This document shows, one piece after another, positions 25,679 to 34,768 of a stretch of 64,000 nt of DNA. The translations under genes were made by a program, and so were the position numbers. The first letter of the stretch is position 1. Each line of letters begins with the position of its first letter. Origin of the DNA: Vibrio thalassae (lineage in GTDB: Bacteria > Pseudomonadota > Gammaproteobacteria > Enterobacterales > Vibrionaceae); the NCBI RefSeq assembly GCF_900089835.1, contig NZ_OANU01000011.1:1-64000 (forward strand), in the 5' to 3' direction. The notes under the pieces were generated by a model. It was not told the DNA's origin and ran no database searches. It saw only the letters and a program-made list of their open reading frames with translations.

Positions 25679-27097
25679 CTACCCAACATGCCCGACAGCA
25701 TGCAACAGCCAAACCAATACGAAGCTTAGCAGCACACCGACTACACCAAGAATCACGCCTACTTTGGCCATTTGGTTACTTTTCACATGTCCTGTTGCAT
25801 GAGCTAAAGCGTTAGGCGGGGTACTAATTGGCAACGACATACCCAGTGATGCGGCGAACGTGACAACAAGGATGAGCGTAATTTCGCCTCCCAGCGGAGC
25901 GAGAGAGGCCATCGAGGTGCCCAACGCCGCCATAATTGGCATCAATAAGTTCGCCGTTGCGGTGTGCGACATAAAGTTTGCCATGACTAAACATAAGAAG
26001 GCTGCACCAAACAGTACCGCATATGGAGAGAACGCATCGAACGGAATACTATGAACGACAAGCTTCGCGAGTCCTGTTTTGTCTAACGCTAATCCAAGAG
26101 CAATACCACCAGAGACTAACCAAAGAACATCCCATGAGATTTTCTTGAGATCTTCTTTGTTGATAATTCCAGTTAGCGAGAAGATCGCAACAGGAATCAA
26201 GGCAACGGTGTAAGAGTTCATCCCGTGACTCGAGCCCATCAACCAAAGTACGATGGTCAATGCAAATGTCACGTAAACCATGATCGCTTTCGGTGTTTTT
26301 AAGAACTTACCTTTAATAGACAGTTCTATCTTCTTTTGGTCAGCACTGAACAGAAAATTTATCAGCATCCAAGCCAATGCCATCATCACTACCACGAACG
26401 GCACACCAAACGCCATCCATTCACCAAAACTGATGTAGTTATCCCCTACCAGATATTTCAGCGCAATCGCATTAGGTGGTGTGCCAATTGGGGTTCCCAT
26501 ACCACCAATGTTAGCTGCAACGGGAATACATAACGCAAAAGCAATACGTCCTGGGTCTTTGGGGCCAAACACCGCAATGACCGGCGTTAAAATAGAGAGC
26601 ATCATTGCCGTGGTAGCAGTATTCGACATAAACATAGAGAAGATGCCAGTGATCAGCATTAAACCCAGCATCACGTATTTAGGGTCAGTGCCAAAAGGCT
26701 TTAACAACACCCGCGCGAGGTTAACATCGAGGCGATATTTAGTCGCAGCCATCGCCAAAAAGAAACCACCAAGAAACAACATAATGATGGGGCTCGCAAA
26801 CGTCGCCATGATTTCGTTATAACTCAGCAATTGACCAAAATGCGGCTGCCCTTCACTCAACCTAAATAGATACAAACCTTTGTTGGAAACCAGTAACAGC
26901 TCTAGCACAATAATCACGACGGATGTCGCGTAAATAGGGATAGGCTCGAATACCCAACATAGGGCCGCGAGAAGGAAAATTGCGATGACACGCTGTTGAA
27001 CAATGGTCAATCCTTCGAAGGGGAATGCCGAAAGTGGCATAAGCAAAACGATTAATGGGATAGATATCGGAATGATATACTTTAAAAACTTTTGCAT
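25679..27097 (-). CDS. DASS/SLC13-family sodium:anion symporter
   Basis: A 472-aa membrane protein of the divalent anion:sodium symporter family. The two SNT-like motifs are SNTATTAMMLSILTPVI and SHTATANLLMPIMAAL, each with a following TPP loop (GTPIGTPPNAIALK and LPISTPPNALAHA). Such carriers import C4-dicarboxylates, citrate or sulfate with Na+. Its operon with a kinase, regulator and rhodanese makes a sulfur oxyanion possible, though dicarboxylate is the commonest substrate in the family. Confidence 0.9.
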   Translation of the reverse strand: MQKFLKYIIPISIPLIVLLMPLSAFPFEGLTIVQQRVIAIFLLAALCWVFEPIPIYATSVVIIVLELLLVSNKGLYLFRLSEGQPHFGQLLSYNEIMATFASPIIMLFLGGFFLAMAATKYRLDVNLARVLLKPFGTDPKYVMLGLMLITGIFSMFMSNTATTAMMLSILTPVIAVFGPKDPGRIAFALCIPVAANIGGMGTPIGTPPNAIALKYLVGDNYISFGEWMAFGVPFVVVMMALAWMLINFLFSADQKKIELSIKGKFLKTPKAIMVYVTFALTIVLWLMGSSHGMNSYTVALIPVAIFSLTGIINKEDLKKISWDVLWLVSGGIALGLALDKTGLAKLVVHSIPFDAFSPYAVLFGAAFLCLVMANFMSHTATANLLMPIMAALGTSMASLAPLGGEITLILVVTFAASLGMSLPISTPPNALAHATGHVKSNQMAKVGVILGVVGVLLSFVLVWLLHAVGHVG

Positions 27098-27304
27098 GGT
27101 ACTGCTCGTCCTGAGAAATATTTTACTGTGAGCAGTATCACGCTGCTATGCATAGACCGACTTAGCGTAGGATCAAAGTTTTTGCATATTTATCATGAAG
27201 TTTCTTGGAGTGTGAATTGGGTAACAATTTGCTATTGTTACAGACAACAATGATTGCACTTATATAAATCATACGACAACGGTTTAGCTGTAGGTAACCT
27301 GATA

Positions 27305-28198
27305 ATGAATCCACTCACTATTCTTGATGGCGGTATGGGTCGAGAGCTCAAGCGCATGGGAGCACCATTTTCTCAACCTTACTGGAGCGCACAAGCATTA
27401 ATAGAAGCACCACATTTTGTAGAACACGCTCATCAGCAATTTATTGATGCTGGTGCCGATATCATTACAACCAACAGCTATGCGTGTGTGCCTTTCCACT
27501 TGGGCGATAAACTCTATCAAGAGCGAGGCATAGAGCTTGCCCATTTAGCGGCGCAATTGGCAAAAAACGCTGTGTTGCACAGCCAACGTCATGTAACGAT
27601 TGCAGGCTCCCTGCCTCCCGTGTTTGGCTCCTATCGTCCCGATCTGTTCTTAGCAGAGCAAGCCGCACAGGTGTGGCACGATTTACTGCAAGCGCAAGAG
27701 CACAATGTCGATGTTTGGCTAGTTGAAACTCTGTCTAGTATTGAAGAAGCTCAGGTGGTCTCCCATGTGTTAGCTCAGTCCCCAAAACCTAAATATTACG
27801 CCTATACCTTGTTAGATGATGTAAATCAGCTAGGTAAACTGCGCTCAGGTGAAACGGTAGAAGATGCAGTGCAGTCTTTGTTAAAGCACAACCCAGATGG
27901 CATCTTATTCAACTGCTCGATACCCGAGGTGATTGAATCAGCGTTAGAAGTCACGGCAAGAGTTTTGAAACATCACCACGCTTCAATTCATTTGGGAGCC
28001 TTTGCCAATAGCTTTACGCCAATTCGGTCTGGGCACAAAGCGAATGATGCCGTACAGGAGTTAAGAGAAGTCTCTCCACAAGACTATTTGCGATTTGCCA
28101 AACAGTGGCAACAGCATGGAGCGACGATTATTGGTGGGTGTTGTGGGATTGGACCAGAGCATATTAACGTGTTAGCGCAATGGAAAGCGAACGTATAG
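27305..28198 (+). CDS. Homocysteine S-methyltransferase
   Basis: About 297 aa, homocysteine S-methyltransferase (MmuM-like) family. Conserved blocks are LDGGMGRELKRMG at the start, TTNSYAC, FNCSIPEVI with the first zinc Cys, and IIGGCCGIGPEHI with the CC pair completing the Zn site. It makes methionine from homocysteine using S-methylmethionine or a similar donor. ATG 27305 gives the usual family start; the upstream frame to 27254 is not supported. Confidence 0.88.
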   Translation: MNPLTILDGGMGRELKRMGAPFSQPYWSAQALIEAPHFVEHAHQQFIDAGADIITTNSYACVPFHLGDKLYQERGIELAHLAAQLAKNAVLHSQRHVTIAGSLPPVFGSYRPDLFLAEQAAQVWHDLLQAQEHNVDVWLVETLSSIEEAQVVSHVLAQSPKPKYYAYTLLDDVNQLGKLRSGETVEDAVQSLLKHNPDGILFNCSIPEVIESALEVTARVLKHHHASIHLGAFANSFTPIRSGHKANDAVQELREVSPQDYLRFAKQWQQHGATIIGGCCGIGPEHINVLAQWKANV

Positions 28199-28224
28199 TG
28201 TCTACAACTTTCAAGTAAATATAG

Positions 28225-28254
28225 AAAAGCCAGACGTTGCATGGTCTGGCTTTT
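28225..28254. terminator. Bidirectional intrinsic terminator
   Basis: AAAAGCCAGAC (28225-28235) pairs with GTCTGGCTTTT (28244-28254) over an 8-nt loop. It serves both the methyltransferase gene and the convergent gene at 28263. Confidence 0.9.
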
Positions 28255-28262
28255 GAGTCATT

Positions 28263-28736
28263 CTATTTGCGATGGCCTAATCGCACGGTTCCCTGAGTCG
28301 AGAACCAAAGTGCTTCCGAGCGACGACGACCAAGTAAGATAGGGCCATCATCGTAAAACAGGAAGTTCTTCCAGTACTGTTTAAACACCGACCATTTGGT
28401 TTCAATCACATTGTACTTCTCATAACAGAAATACACAGTGACATCATCTTGCCAATCGATAAACTGCCCCACCGCTTGTGGTAAGTCATTCTCGTCAGCT
28501 TCCCAAGCCGCCATCCAATCAACGTCATCTTGCCAATTGCTGTCTTTCATCGGCCAATCTTGAGAGCTTAAACGCTCTGCATCTGGACTCTGAGCACTGA
28601 TATTCTCTTTCCAAAACTGCGCCGCACGCGCTTGAGTCATGGGTTTAATCTGTGGCCAATCTTGCTCAGGTACCGGCATTGATTGATGCGTAAAAATCCA
28701 TTTTCTTTGGTATTCATCCAAAGTTATGTAAGACAT
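28263..28736 (-). CDS. DUF2947-like conserved protein
   Basis: A 157-aa soluble, Trp-rich acidic protein beginning MSYITLDEYQRKWIFTHQ, with YFCYEKYNVIETKW and a C-terminal GRRRSEALWFSTQGTVRLG. It resembles the DUF2947 family, common in Vibrio and relatives, of unknown function; I am fairly but not fully sure of the family. It lies 8 bp downstream of the HD-domain gene and may be co-transcribed with it and rimJ. Confidence 0.7.
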   Translation of the reverse strand: MSYITLDEYQRKWIFTHQSMPVPEQDWPQIKPMTQARAAQFWKENISAQSPDAERLSSQDWPMKDSNWQDDVDWMAAWEADENDLPQAVGQFIDWQDDVTVYFCYEKYNVIETKWSVFKQYWKNFLFYDDGPILLGRRRSEALWFSTQGTVRLGHRK

Positions 28737-28744
28737 TTAGTCTC

Positions 28745-29332
28745 CTAATTTCTTAACCAGCCATTTTCTGTGGCTTCTTCTATCAGCAATTTTGCTTTAT
28801 CCCACAGCACTTGTGAACCTTTTTCTATGCGTTGGTTCACTTGCATTACTTGTTGCACGCTGACATTGTTTTCTATCCAGCTTTGACCATTATTATGGTA
28901 ATTCAATAACATAGGGATAAGTCGGTCCAAGGCTTTTGCGAATTTAGCTTCTGAAGATTCTGCCGCCTCAAACTCACACCAGACACAAAACAAAGCCTCA
29001 CTTTGGTCATCGGGTAGCATGCCAAACAAACGCTTTGCCGCTTCAAGTTCCGTTTGCTGCTGCGTCTCATAGGCCGCCGTGTCATACACAAAAGTATCAC
29101 CGGCATCAATTTCAACCATATCGTGTAGCAGAAGCATTTTCACTACTTTAGTGATATCGACCGGTTCGTTCGCGTGCTCTTGCAACAGCAAGGCCATCAT
29201 AGCGACATGCCAACTGTGCTCGGCACTGTTTTCAAACCGCCCGTTTGCACATCGAATACGAGTACGGCGTAATACCGACTTGAGCTTGTCTAGTTCCATC
29301 AATAAGTTGAGTTGTTGATCAAGCCTGCTCAT
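28745..29332 (-). CDS. HD-domain phosphohydrolase (HDDC2/HD_3 type)
   Basis: About 195 aa. HD-domain ligands are visible in SAEHSWHVAMMALLL (His), LLLHDMVEIDAGD (His-Asp with the following Glu/Asp) and a later ALDRLIPMLLNY Asp. The type is that of 5'-nucleotidase-like HDDC2 proteins acting on nucleoside monophosphates. ATG 29332 overlaps the rimJ stop as ATGA, so I choose it over 29347. Substrate not proven. Confidence 0.85.
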   Translation of the reverse strand: MSRLDQQLNLLMELDKLKSVLRRTRIRCANGRFENSAEHSWHVAMMALLLQEHANEPVDITKVVKMLLLHDMVEIDAGDTFVYDTAAYETQQQTELEAAKRLFGMLPDDQSEALFCVWCEFEAAESSEAKFAKALDRLIPMLLNYHNNGQSWIENNVSVQQVMQVNQRIEKGSQVLWDKAKLLIEEATENGWLRN

Positions 29333-29910
29333 GATGACGCTTTCCAACTGGAATTAATAAGCGACGTTAACACATGATCTTCCCACTTATCGTTGATTAA
29401 CAGATAGTTTTTAGCAAAGCCTTCTCTCTCAAAACCCATCGATTGCAACACCGCTTCACTACGAACATTCCTTGGCATATAAGAAGCAGCAATACGATGC
29501 ATATTCTGAACCTCGAACATATAGGGTATCGCTAACTGTAATGCTTTACGCATGTAACCATGACCTTGTGCACTTTCTGCTAATGAGTATCCAAGGTTAC
29601 ATGAGTGAAATGGAAAACGAATTAAACTGCTAAACGAGATCGTCCCCTGCATTTCATTGGTCTGCGCGTCGAATATCAGGCAGTAATACGCCAACCCTAA
29701 ACGGTGCAGCTCCTCTAATTTAACCAACTTCGCCGCCCACGATTCCACTTTATAGAAATCTGCATCTCGCTTAGGCTCCCAAGGTTCGAGAAAGGCTTTA
29801 TTCTCTCGAAAATACTGGGCAATCGTGTAAGCGTCGGATGGTTTAGCCGTTCTTACCAAAACATTCCCTTCACGACGATGCAGCTGCACCGCCGAGCTAA
29901 GATCTTCCAT
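29329..29910 (-). CDS. rimJ: RimJ-like GNAT N-acetyltransferase
   Basis: A 193-aa GNAT-fold protein. The acetyl-CoA-binding segment is LAESAQGHGYMRKALQLAIP, and the C-terminal part has RNVRSEAVLQSMGFEREGFA, typical of RimJ/RimL. RimJ acetylates the N-terminal Ala of ribosomal protein S5. The start shares a base with the tyrR stop codon, and its end overlaps the HD-domain gene, so these three genes probably form one transcript. Confidence 0.87.
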   Translation of the reverse strand: MEDLSSAVQLHRREGNVLVRTAKPSDAYTIAQYFRENKAFLEPWEPKRDADFYKVESWAAKLVKLEELHRLGLAYYCLIFDAQTNEMQGTISFSSLIRFPFHSCNLGYSLAESAQGHGYMRKALQLAIPYMFEVQNMHRIAASYMPRNVRSEAVLQSMGFEREGFAKNYLLINDKWEDHVLTSLINSSWKASS

Positions 29911-31451
29911 TAATTCTTCCTGATATTGTAGTCACGCAGCTTATTCGCAATAGAGGTGTGTGACACATTAAGACGCTTGGCAAGTTTGCGACTCGATGGG
30001 AAGGATTGATAGAGCTTTTCCAGGACACGGGACTCGTAATCTTTCATGATGTCATCTAATGAACCATCGATATTCAAATTCACTGCACCAGAATTTACCC
30101 CTTCCAGCTTAGGTAAATTGAAATCTGCAAGTTGAAGCGTCGACCCTGTCACTTGAGTGAGTGCGCGCAGCACCATATTGTCCAACTGACGCATATTCCC
30201 CGGCCAAGGGTAGTGACTGAGAGATTTAACTAACTCCTCACCACTCTCCGGTCTCGCAATCCCTAACTTGTTACTGTGTTTAGCCACAAACAGCTCTAAT
30301 AAAGGCGCAATATCGCTTGCTCTTTCGCGTAATGGCGGGATCGTAAGCGTCAGCACGTTTAGGCGATAATAGAGATCTTCGCGAAATGCGCCTTGCTCCG
30401 CCAAATCCGCTAGATTGTAGCGAGTGGAAGCGATAATACGCACATCAACGTGAACCTCATGCTCTTCCCCTACTCGTCTAAAGGTGCCATCTTGTAAGAA
30501 ACGCAGCAGTTTGATTTGTAAATGAGGACTCATCTCACCGATTTCATCGAGTAGCACCGTACCGCCGTTCGCTTGCTCAAAAATACCTTTATGCCCGTGT
30601 TCATGATTAAACGAACCAGGAGCATGACCAAACAGTTCCGTTTCGGCAACGTCATCTGGCATAGAAGCACAACTTAATACCAAAAATGGATGAGACGCTC
30701 GATTCGAGCGGTTATGACATGCTTTCGCCAGCATTTCTTTGCCCGTGCCAGTTTCGCCTTCGATCAATAGCGGTTGATCCAACATAGCGAGCTTTTTCGC
30801 TTGGCTCATAAGCGCTTTGTGACGATTAGACACTCCAACAAAATGCTCAAAACCTAATGTGTTGCTATCGGCAAGTACATCTGGCGCAGTGGACGTCGCT
30901 GTTGGATGAATACTCATTACCGCACTGGCTAACAGCGTCTCATTTGACTCACCGGTAATATAAACCGGCAATATTTCCATGGTGTAGTCCAAACCATCAA
31001 TAACAATGGCTTGTTTTTGACGAGAAATCTCACCCTCTATCCACTTAGTGAAATTAAAACTTGGCAGTAAATGAGAGATTAACTGCCCAATGGCTTCTTC
31101 TTCGCTCTTGGCTAAAAGCTTTAATGCGGCATGGTTCGCCATATCAATCGCACCTTTGAGATCGATTGATAACACTGGGTAAGGCAAGTTGGTGAGCAGT
31201 GACACAAGCTCGGTATTGTGTCGTTCGCTAGGCATAAACTGGATCTTTCGAACGTCTTTTACACCAGAAATTCGGCGAATTTCTGTCATCAGGTTTCTAA
31301 ATGTCTCGAAATCAATGTCTGGACAGTTTAAGTAGATAATCCCAGAAATATCAATTTCAATGCCACGCAAGTCGATACTGTTGGACGCCAGAATGTCCAA
31401 TAGCTCGCGCGTGAGTCCCAGTCTATCTTCGCAAAAAACCTCTAAACGCAC
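29910..31451 (-). CDS. tyrR: Transcriptional regulator TyrR
   Basis: A 513-aa regulator with an N-terminal ACT domain (MRLEVFCEDRLGLTRELLDI), PAS domain (around 80-190), sigma-54-type AAA+ domain with GETGTGKEMLAKACH (Walker A) and GGTVLLDEIGEM (Walker B), and a C-terminal TyrR-type helix-turn-helix (SRKLAKRLNVSHTSIANKLR). In place of the usual GAFTGA loop it has GHAPGSFNH, as TyrR does; TyrR works with sigma-70. It controls aromatic amino acid synthesis and transport. Confidence 0.95.
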   Translation of the reverse strand: MRLEVFCEDRLGLTRELLDILASNSIDLRGIEIDISGIIYLNCPDIDFETFRNLMTEIRRISGVKDVRKIQFMPSERHNTELVSLLTNLPYPVLSIDLKGAIDMANHAALKLLAKSEEEAIGQLISHLLPSFNFTKWIEGEISRQKQAIVIDGLDYTMEILPVYITGESNETLLASAVMSIHPTATSTAPDVLADSNTLGFEHFVGVSNRHKALMSQAKKLAMLDQPLLIEGETGTGKEMLAKACHNRSNRASHPFLVLSCASMPDDVAETELFGHAPGSFNHEHGHKGIFEQANGGTVLLDEIGEMSPHLQIKLLRFLQDGTFRRVGEEHEVHVDVRIIASTRYNLADLAEQGAFREDLYYRLNVLTLTIPPLRERASDIAPLLELFVAKHSNKLGIARPESGEELVKSLSHYPWPGNMRQLDNMVLRALTQVTGSTLQLADFNLPKLEGVNSGAVNLNIDGSLDDIMKDYESRVLEKLYQSFPSSRKLAKRLNVSHTSIANKLRDYNIRKN

Positions 31452-31516
31452 TTTGTCTTCCTATAGAAAGTGTCACGAAATGTTGACAGTAAGTGTGTAT
31501 GACAAGCGGATTCGCG

Positions 31517-31834
31517 TCAACAAAAACAGTATGTTGCACCCTCGATTTGGCTTATTTTTATGCGTTCTGTAGGTAAAATGATGGCTAATTTGCCGATATG
31601 GCTTGCTCTAGGTCGGAATAAACAGTAACTAACTGATCTACTTAGGTAACTTTTAGCAATTGAAGTACAGGGATGCGCTCTGTAATTAACTAAATCTAAC
31701 AACATGCATCGATCAATCGAGTCATCAAGACTATCGATACATTGCCTAAATCGCGGTACGGTCTTAGCATCAAAATGTGGCGCATCAACGTCAATCACGG
31801 TATGGGTCCCATTGCTATAGGTGATAAATGACAC
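31517..31834 (-). CDS. Small hypothetical protein, weakly STAS-like
   Basis: A 105-aa protein starting at GTG 31834 behind AGGGAGAGACTA. The pattern HTVIDVDAPHFDAKTVPRFR followed by MLLDLVNYRA recalls the strand-helix-strand start of STAS (anti-sigma antagonist) domains. The DSSG-type loop is absent and the C terminus (GKLAIILPTERIK) ends in YCFC. The family is therefore uncertain. It could be an ordinary orphan protein or a partly degraded one. Confidence 0.5.
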   Translation of the reverse strand: MSFITYSNGTHTVIDVDAPHFDAKTVPRFRQCIDSLDDSIDRCMLLDLVNYRAHPCTSIAKSYLSRSVSYCLFRPRASHIGKLAIILPTERIKISQIEGATYCFC

Positions 31835-32006
31835 TAGTCTCTCCCTGCATAGCCAATCAAACTTAATCCGCTAATCATAGTGTTAACAGACACTACCTCT
31901 GTATGTGTAATTGTCTTTATCAGATATATCAATAATCCAACCACGTTCTGGTATGGTTTATCTCGGCAAAATAACGCAGAATGAGCAAAAAAACGAGTCA
32001 ACTTTT

Positions 32007-32894
32007 ATGCACGTTAAATATCGCGCTGAAATTATTTTGGTTTTTACCACTTTGCTTGCAGGCGCCGGATGGGTGTTTTCTAAAGAAGCCATTCAAGGGC
32101 TTCCGCCATTTGGTTTTATTGGACTGCGGTTTATCTTCGCTTCTTTGATCTTGCTACCCTTTTGTATGCGTGCTCTTAAGGCCGCATCACTGGGTGATTG
32201 TCTAAAAGCAATGAGCGTAGGCTGTTTCTTAGGAAGCGCCATTTTTTGTTGGATTCACGCCATTTCCATTAGCGACACCTTAGGCGAAGGGGCATTTATT
32301 ATGAGCCTTTCAATGCTATTTGTTCCAATTGTCGCTTGGATACTATTTAAAACGAAACCGATACGCGCATTTTGGTTCTCACTACCCATTGCCGCTGCTG
32401 GCTTATTTCTACTGTCGTGGAAAGGAAGTTGGCAAACTGACCCCAGTCAGATTTGGTTTTTGGTATCCGCGGTTGGTTTAGCGCTGCATTTTAATTTCAA
32501 TAGTAAGTATTCCGCGCAACTTTCTCCGATGCTGCTGACGACCCTACAACTTTTCGCAACCGGTTGTTTAGGTGTCATTTTATCACTCAGTTTTGAAACA
32601 TGGCCTGACCATGTGTCATTGATTACCTGGAAGTGGTTGGCACTGAGTGTTTTGTTAGCGACCAGTCTTCGCTACTTAATGCAAACAACGGGGCAAAAAT
32701 TGGCCAACCCAACGAATGCAGCCTTGTTGATGCTACTCGAACCAGTTTGGACACTCATTTTAAGTGTCTTGTTTTACGCAGAATCCATGCCGATTAACAA
32801 GATTTTTGGTTGTTTGTTACTGCTTGCCTCTTTGATCTTCTACCGTTTGAGCTCAGTGGTTTCGATACGAAGAGCAAAACGATTAAGCCAATAA
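32007..32894 (+). CDS. EamA/DMT-family transporter
   Basis: A protein of about 295 aa with ten predicted membrane segments and two EamA repeats. Recognisable parts are LLAGAGWVFSKEAIQGLPP, FIGLRFIFASLILLPFC and TNAALLMLLEPVWTLILSVL. The family exports amino acids and other metabolites; the substrate here is unknown. I start at ATG 32007 (MHVKYRAEI), matching typical family length, rather than the open frame to 31911. Ribosome-site evidence is weak for either. Confidence 0.82.
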   Translation: MHVKYRAEIILVFTTLLAGAGWVFSKEAIQGLPPFGFIGLRFIFASLILLPFCMRALKAASLGDCLKAMSVGCFLGSAIFCWIHAISISDTLGEGAFIMSLSMLFVPIVAWILFKTKPIRAFWFSLPIAAAGLFLLSWKGSWQTDPSQIWFLVSAVGLALHFNFNSKYSAQLSPMLLTTLQLFATGCLGVILSLSFETWPDHVSLITWKWLALSVLLATSLRYLMQTTGQKLANPTNAALLMLLEPVWTLILSVLFYAESMPINKIFGCLLLLASLIFYRLSSVVSIRRAKRLSQ

Positions 32895-32897
32895 CAC

Positions 32898-32928
32898 AAA
32901 CAGCGCCCTCCAGAGGGCGCTGTTTATT
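32898..32928. terminator. Bidirectional intrinsic terminator
   Basis: AAACAGCGCCCTC (32898-32910) and GAGGGCGCTGTTT (32913-32925) form a very stable hairpin between the EamA gene and the convergent glpD. Confidence 0.92.
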
Positions 32929-32959
32929 TACAGTCAATGGCCGTGAATCTTATAAAGGA

Positions 32960-34489
32960 CTAGCTAACACGTTTAAGATTCACAACGTTGTTTTTTGCGA
33001 GTAATGCATCAAGATAACGACCAAGCTGCTCCACTTGTTCAGCATCAAATTCAAGACCAAGTTTACTTCGTCTCCAAAGTATATCGTCTACAGACACTGC
33101 CCACTCTTGCTGCACCAAATAATCGACCTCAGCTTGATATAGGCCATGACCAAATGCGGTTCCTAGCTCCTCGATGCTTGTCTTACCCTCTAAGAATAGC
33201 GATACGCGCGTACCGTACGCTCTAACCCAACGCTTGAGCAGCGGCTTATCGAGCCAAGTATACTGAGCCGCCAGCTGTTGTTCTAGATTATCTCGACTTG
33301 AGAAATTTCCACCTGGCAGAATCGCGTCTCGAGTCCATTCTTGTCCCATATGAGGGAAAAAAGGAGCAAGTTTGTCGACAGCTGCCTGACCAAGCTTACG
33401 GTAAGTAGTTAGCTTACCACCGAAAATCGATAGCAAAGGGGCATCATCCATTTGCTCATCAAGTTCGATAGTATAATCACGCGTTACCGCCTGAGGATCA
33501 TTGGACTCATCATCGCACAATGGACGAACACCAGACCAATCAGAAATGACATCCTGAGGCGAAATCTTAGTCGTAAAGTGTTGATTAACGATATCGCATA
33601 AGTACGCGATTTCGTTATCATCTATCTTAACTTTACTTGGATCGCCTTGATACTCAACGTCTGTGGTTCCAACGACAGAGTAGTTATCCATATAAGGAAT
33701 GACAAAGACGATGCGTTTATCTTCGTTTTGTAGGATGAACGCGTGGTCACCTTCGTACATTTTCGGAACGACGATATGACTGCCCTTCACTAATCGAATG
33801 CCTCTTGGTGATGGCATGGCCAACTGACTACCAAAGAAACGGTCAACCCAAGGCCCGGCCGCATTCACCAAAACTTTGGTTTGAATAACGTTTACTTCGC
33901 CTGTTAACGTATTTTCAATATCGACACGCCACCCTTCACCAGATCGTTCGGCTTTAACACATTTCGAACGGGTAAAAATATCTGCCCCTTTCTCTTGAGC
34001 CAGTTTTGCATTCGTGATGACTAAACGCGCATCGTCTACAGCACAATCTGAGTATTCAAAACCCACTTTCATTTCTGGCGACAATGGGCCCTTCTCACCC
34101 GAGAACTTAACGCTGTGACTGCCAGGAAGAGACACTCGTTTGCCGAGATTATCGTATAAGAATAAGCCGGTTCTGATCATCCAAGCCGGTCTCAGATGAG
34201 GTCGGTGAGGTAACTGGAAACGAAGCGGAGACACAAGATGGGGCGCATTTTTGAGTAACACCTCTCGCTCTGCAAGCGCTTCCGAAACTAAACGAAACTC
34301 ATAGTGCTCGAGATATCGAAGCCCACCGTGGATCAATTTACTGCTCGCCGATGATGTCGCTGAAGCCAAATCGTTCATTTCATAAAGTGCTACCTTCAAA
34401 CCACGTCCTGCTGCATCTGCTGCAACAGCCACACCGTTAATGCCGCCTCCTATTACGACTAAATCGTACACTTTACTCGTTACATTCAT
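32960..34489 (-). CDS. glpD: Aerobic glycerol-3-phosphate dehydrogenase
   Basis: About 509 aa. The FAD-binding loop DLVVIGGGINGVAVAADAAG is near the N terminus, followed by ATSSASSKLIHGGLRYLE. It oxidises glycerol-3-phosphate to dihydroxyacetone phosphate at the inner membrane, passing electrons to quinone. ATG 34489 lies behind CGGAGAAAGT and is preferred to 34519. It is divergent from glpK; the space between carries GlpR-like sites. Confidence 0.95.
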   Translation of the reverse strand: MNVTSKVYDLVVIGGGINGVAVAADAAGRGLKVALYEMNDLASATSSASSKLIHGGLRYLEHYEFRLVSEALAEREVLLKNAPHLVSPLRFQLPHRPHLRPAWMIRTGLFLYDNLGKRVSLPGSHSVKFSGEKGPLSPEMKVGFEYSDCAVDDARLVITNAKLAQEKGADIFTRSKCVKAERSGEGWRVDIENTLTGEVNVIQTKVLVNAAGPWVDRFFGSQLAMPSPRGIRLVKGSHIVVPKMYEGDHAFILQNEDKRIVFVIPYMDNYSVVGTTDVEYQGDPSKVKIDDNEIAYLCDIVNQHFTTKISPQDVISDWSGVRPLCDDESNDPQAVTRDYTIELDEQMDDAPLLSIFGGKLTTYRKLGQAAVDKLAPFFPHMGQEWTRDAILPGGNFSSRDNLEQQLAAQYTWLDKPLLKRWVRAYGTRVSLFLEGKTSIEELGTAFGHGLYQAEVDYLVQQEWAVSVDDILWRRSKLGLEFDAEQVEQLGRYLDALLAKNNVVNLKRVS

Positions 34490-34528
34490 ACTTTCTCCGT
34501 CTAGATCTCTTGCTCGCAAATGCGCGTT

Positions 34529-34548
34529 TGTGTTCGTTTTGGTACAAT
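34529..34548. promoter_or_regulatory. Probable GlpR operator on the glpD side
   Basis: TGTGTTCGTTTTGGTACAAT matches about 16 of 20 positions of the E. coli GlpR palindrome (half-site WATKYTCGWW as I recall it), 40 bp upstream of the glpD start. Confidence 0.5.
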
Positions 34549-34705
34549 ATAGTCGTCAAAAACGAAAAAATCGAGTATTTTTTTACACCCACGACGAAAG
34601 TTTCATTCAGCCGATATAAATCAGAGAATGAGAACTGAGCCTTTGCAATGCGCCCCAAAGTTCATTAACATTAAATTTACGTACATTTGACATCTCGTAC
34701 ACTAC

Positions 34706-34725
34706 AGTGTGCGAAAACGAACATT
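34706..34725. promoter_or_regulatory. Probable GlpR operator on the glpK side
   Basis: AGTGTGCGAAAACGAACATT matches about 18 of 20 positions of the GlpR palindrome, and its right half (read on the minus strand as AATGTTCGTT) is a perfect half-site. It ends 43 bp before glpK. Confidence 0.65.
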
Positions 34726-34768
34726 TCGCGATGACAGCGAAAAAGTATAAAGAAATAACGAGAAAGAT

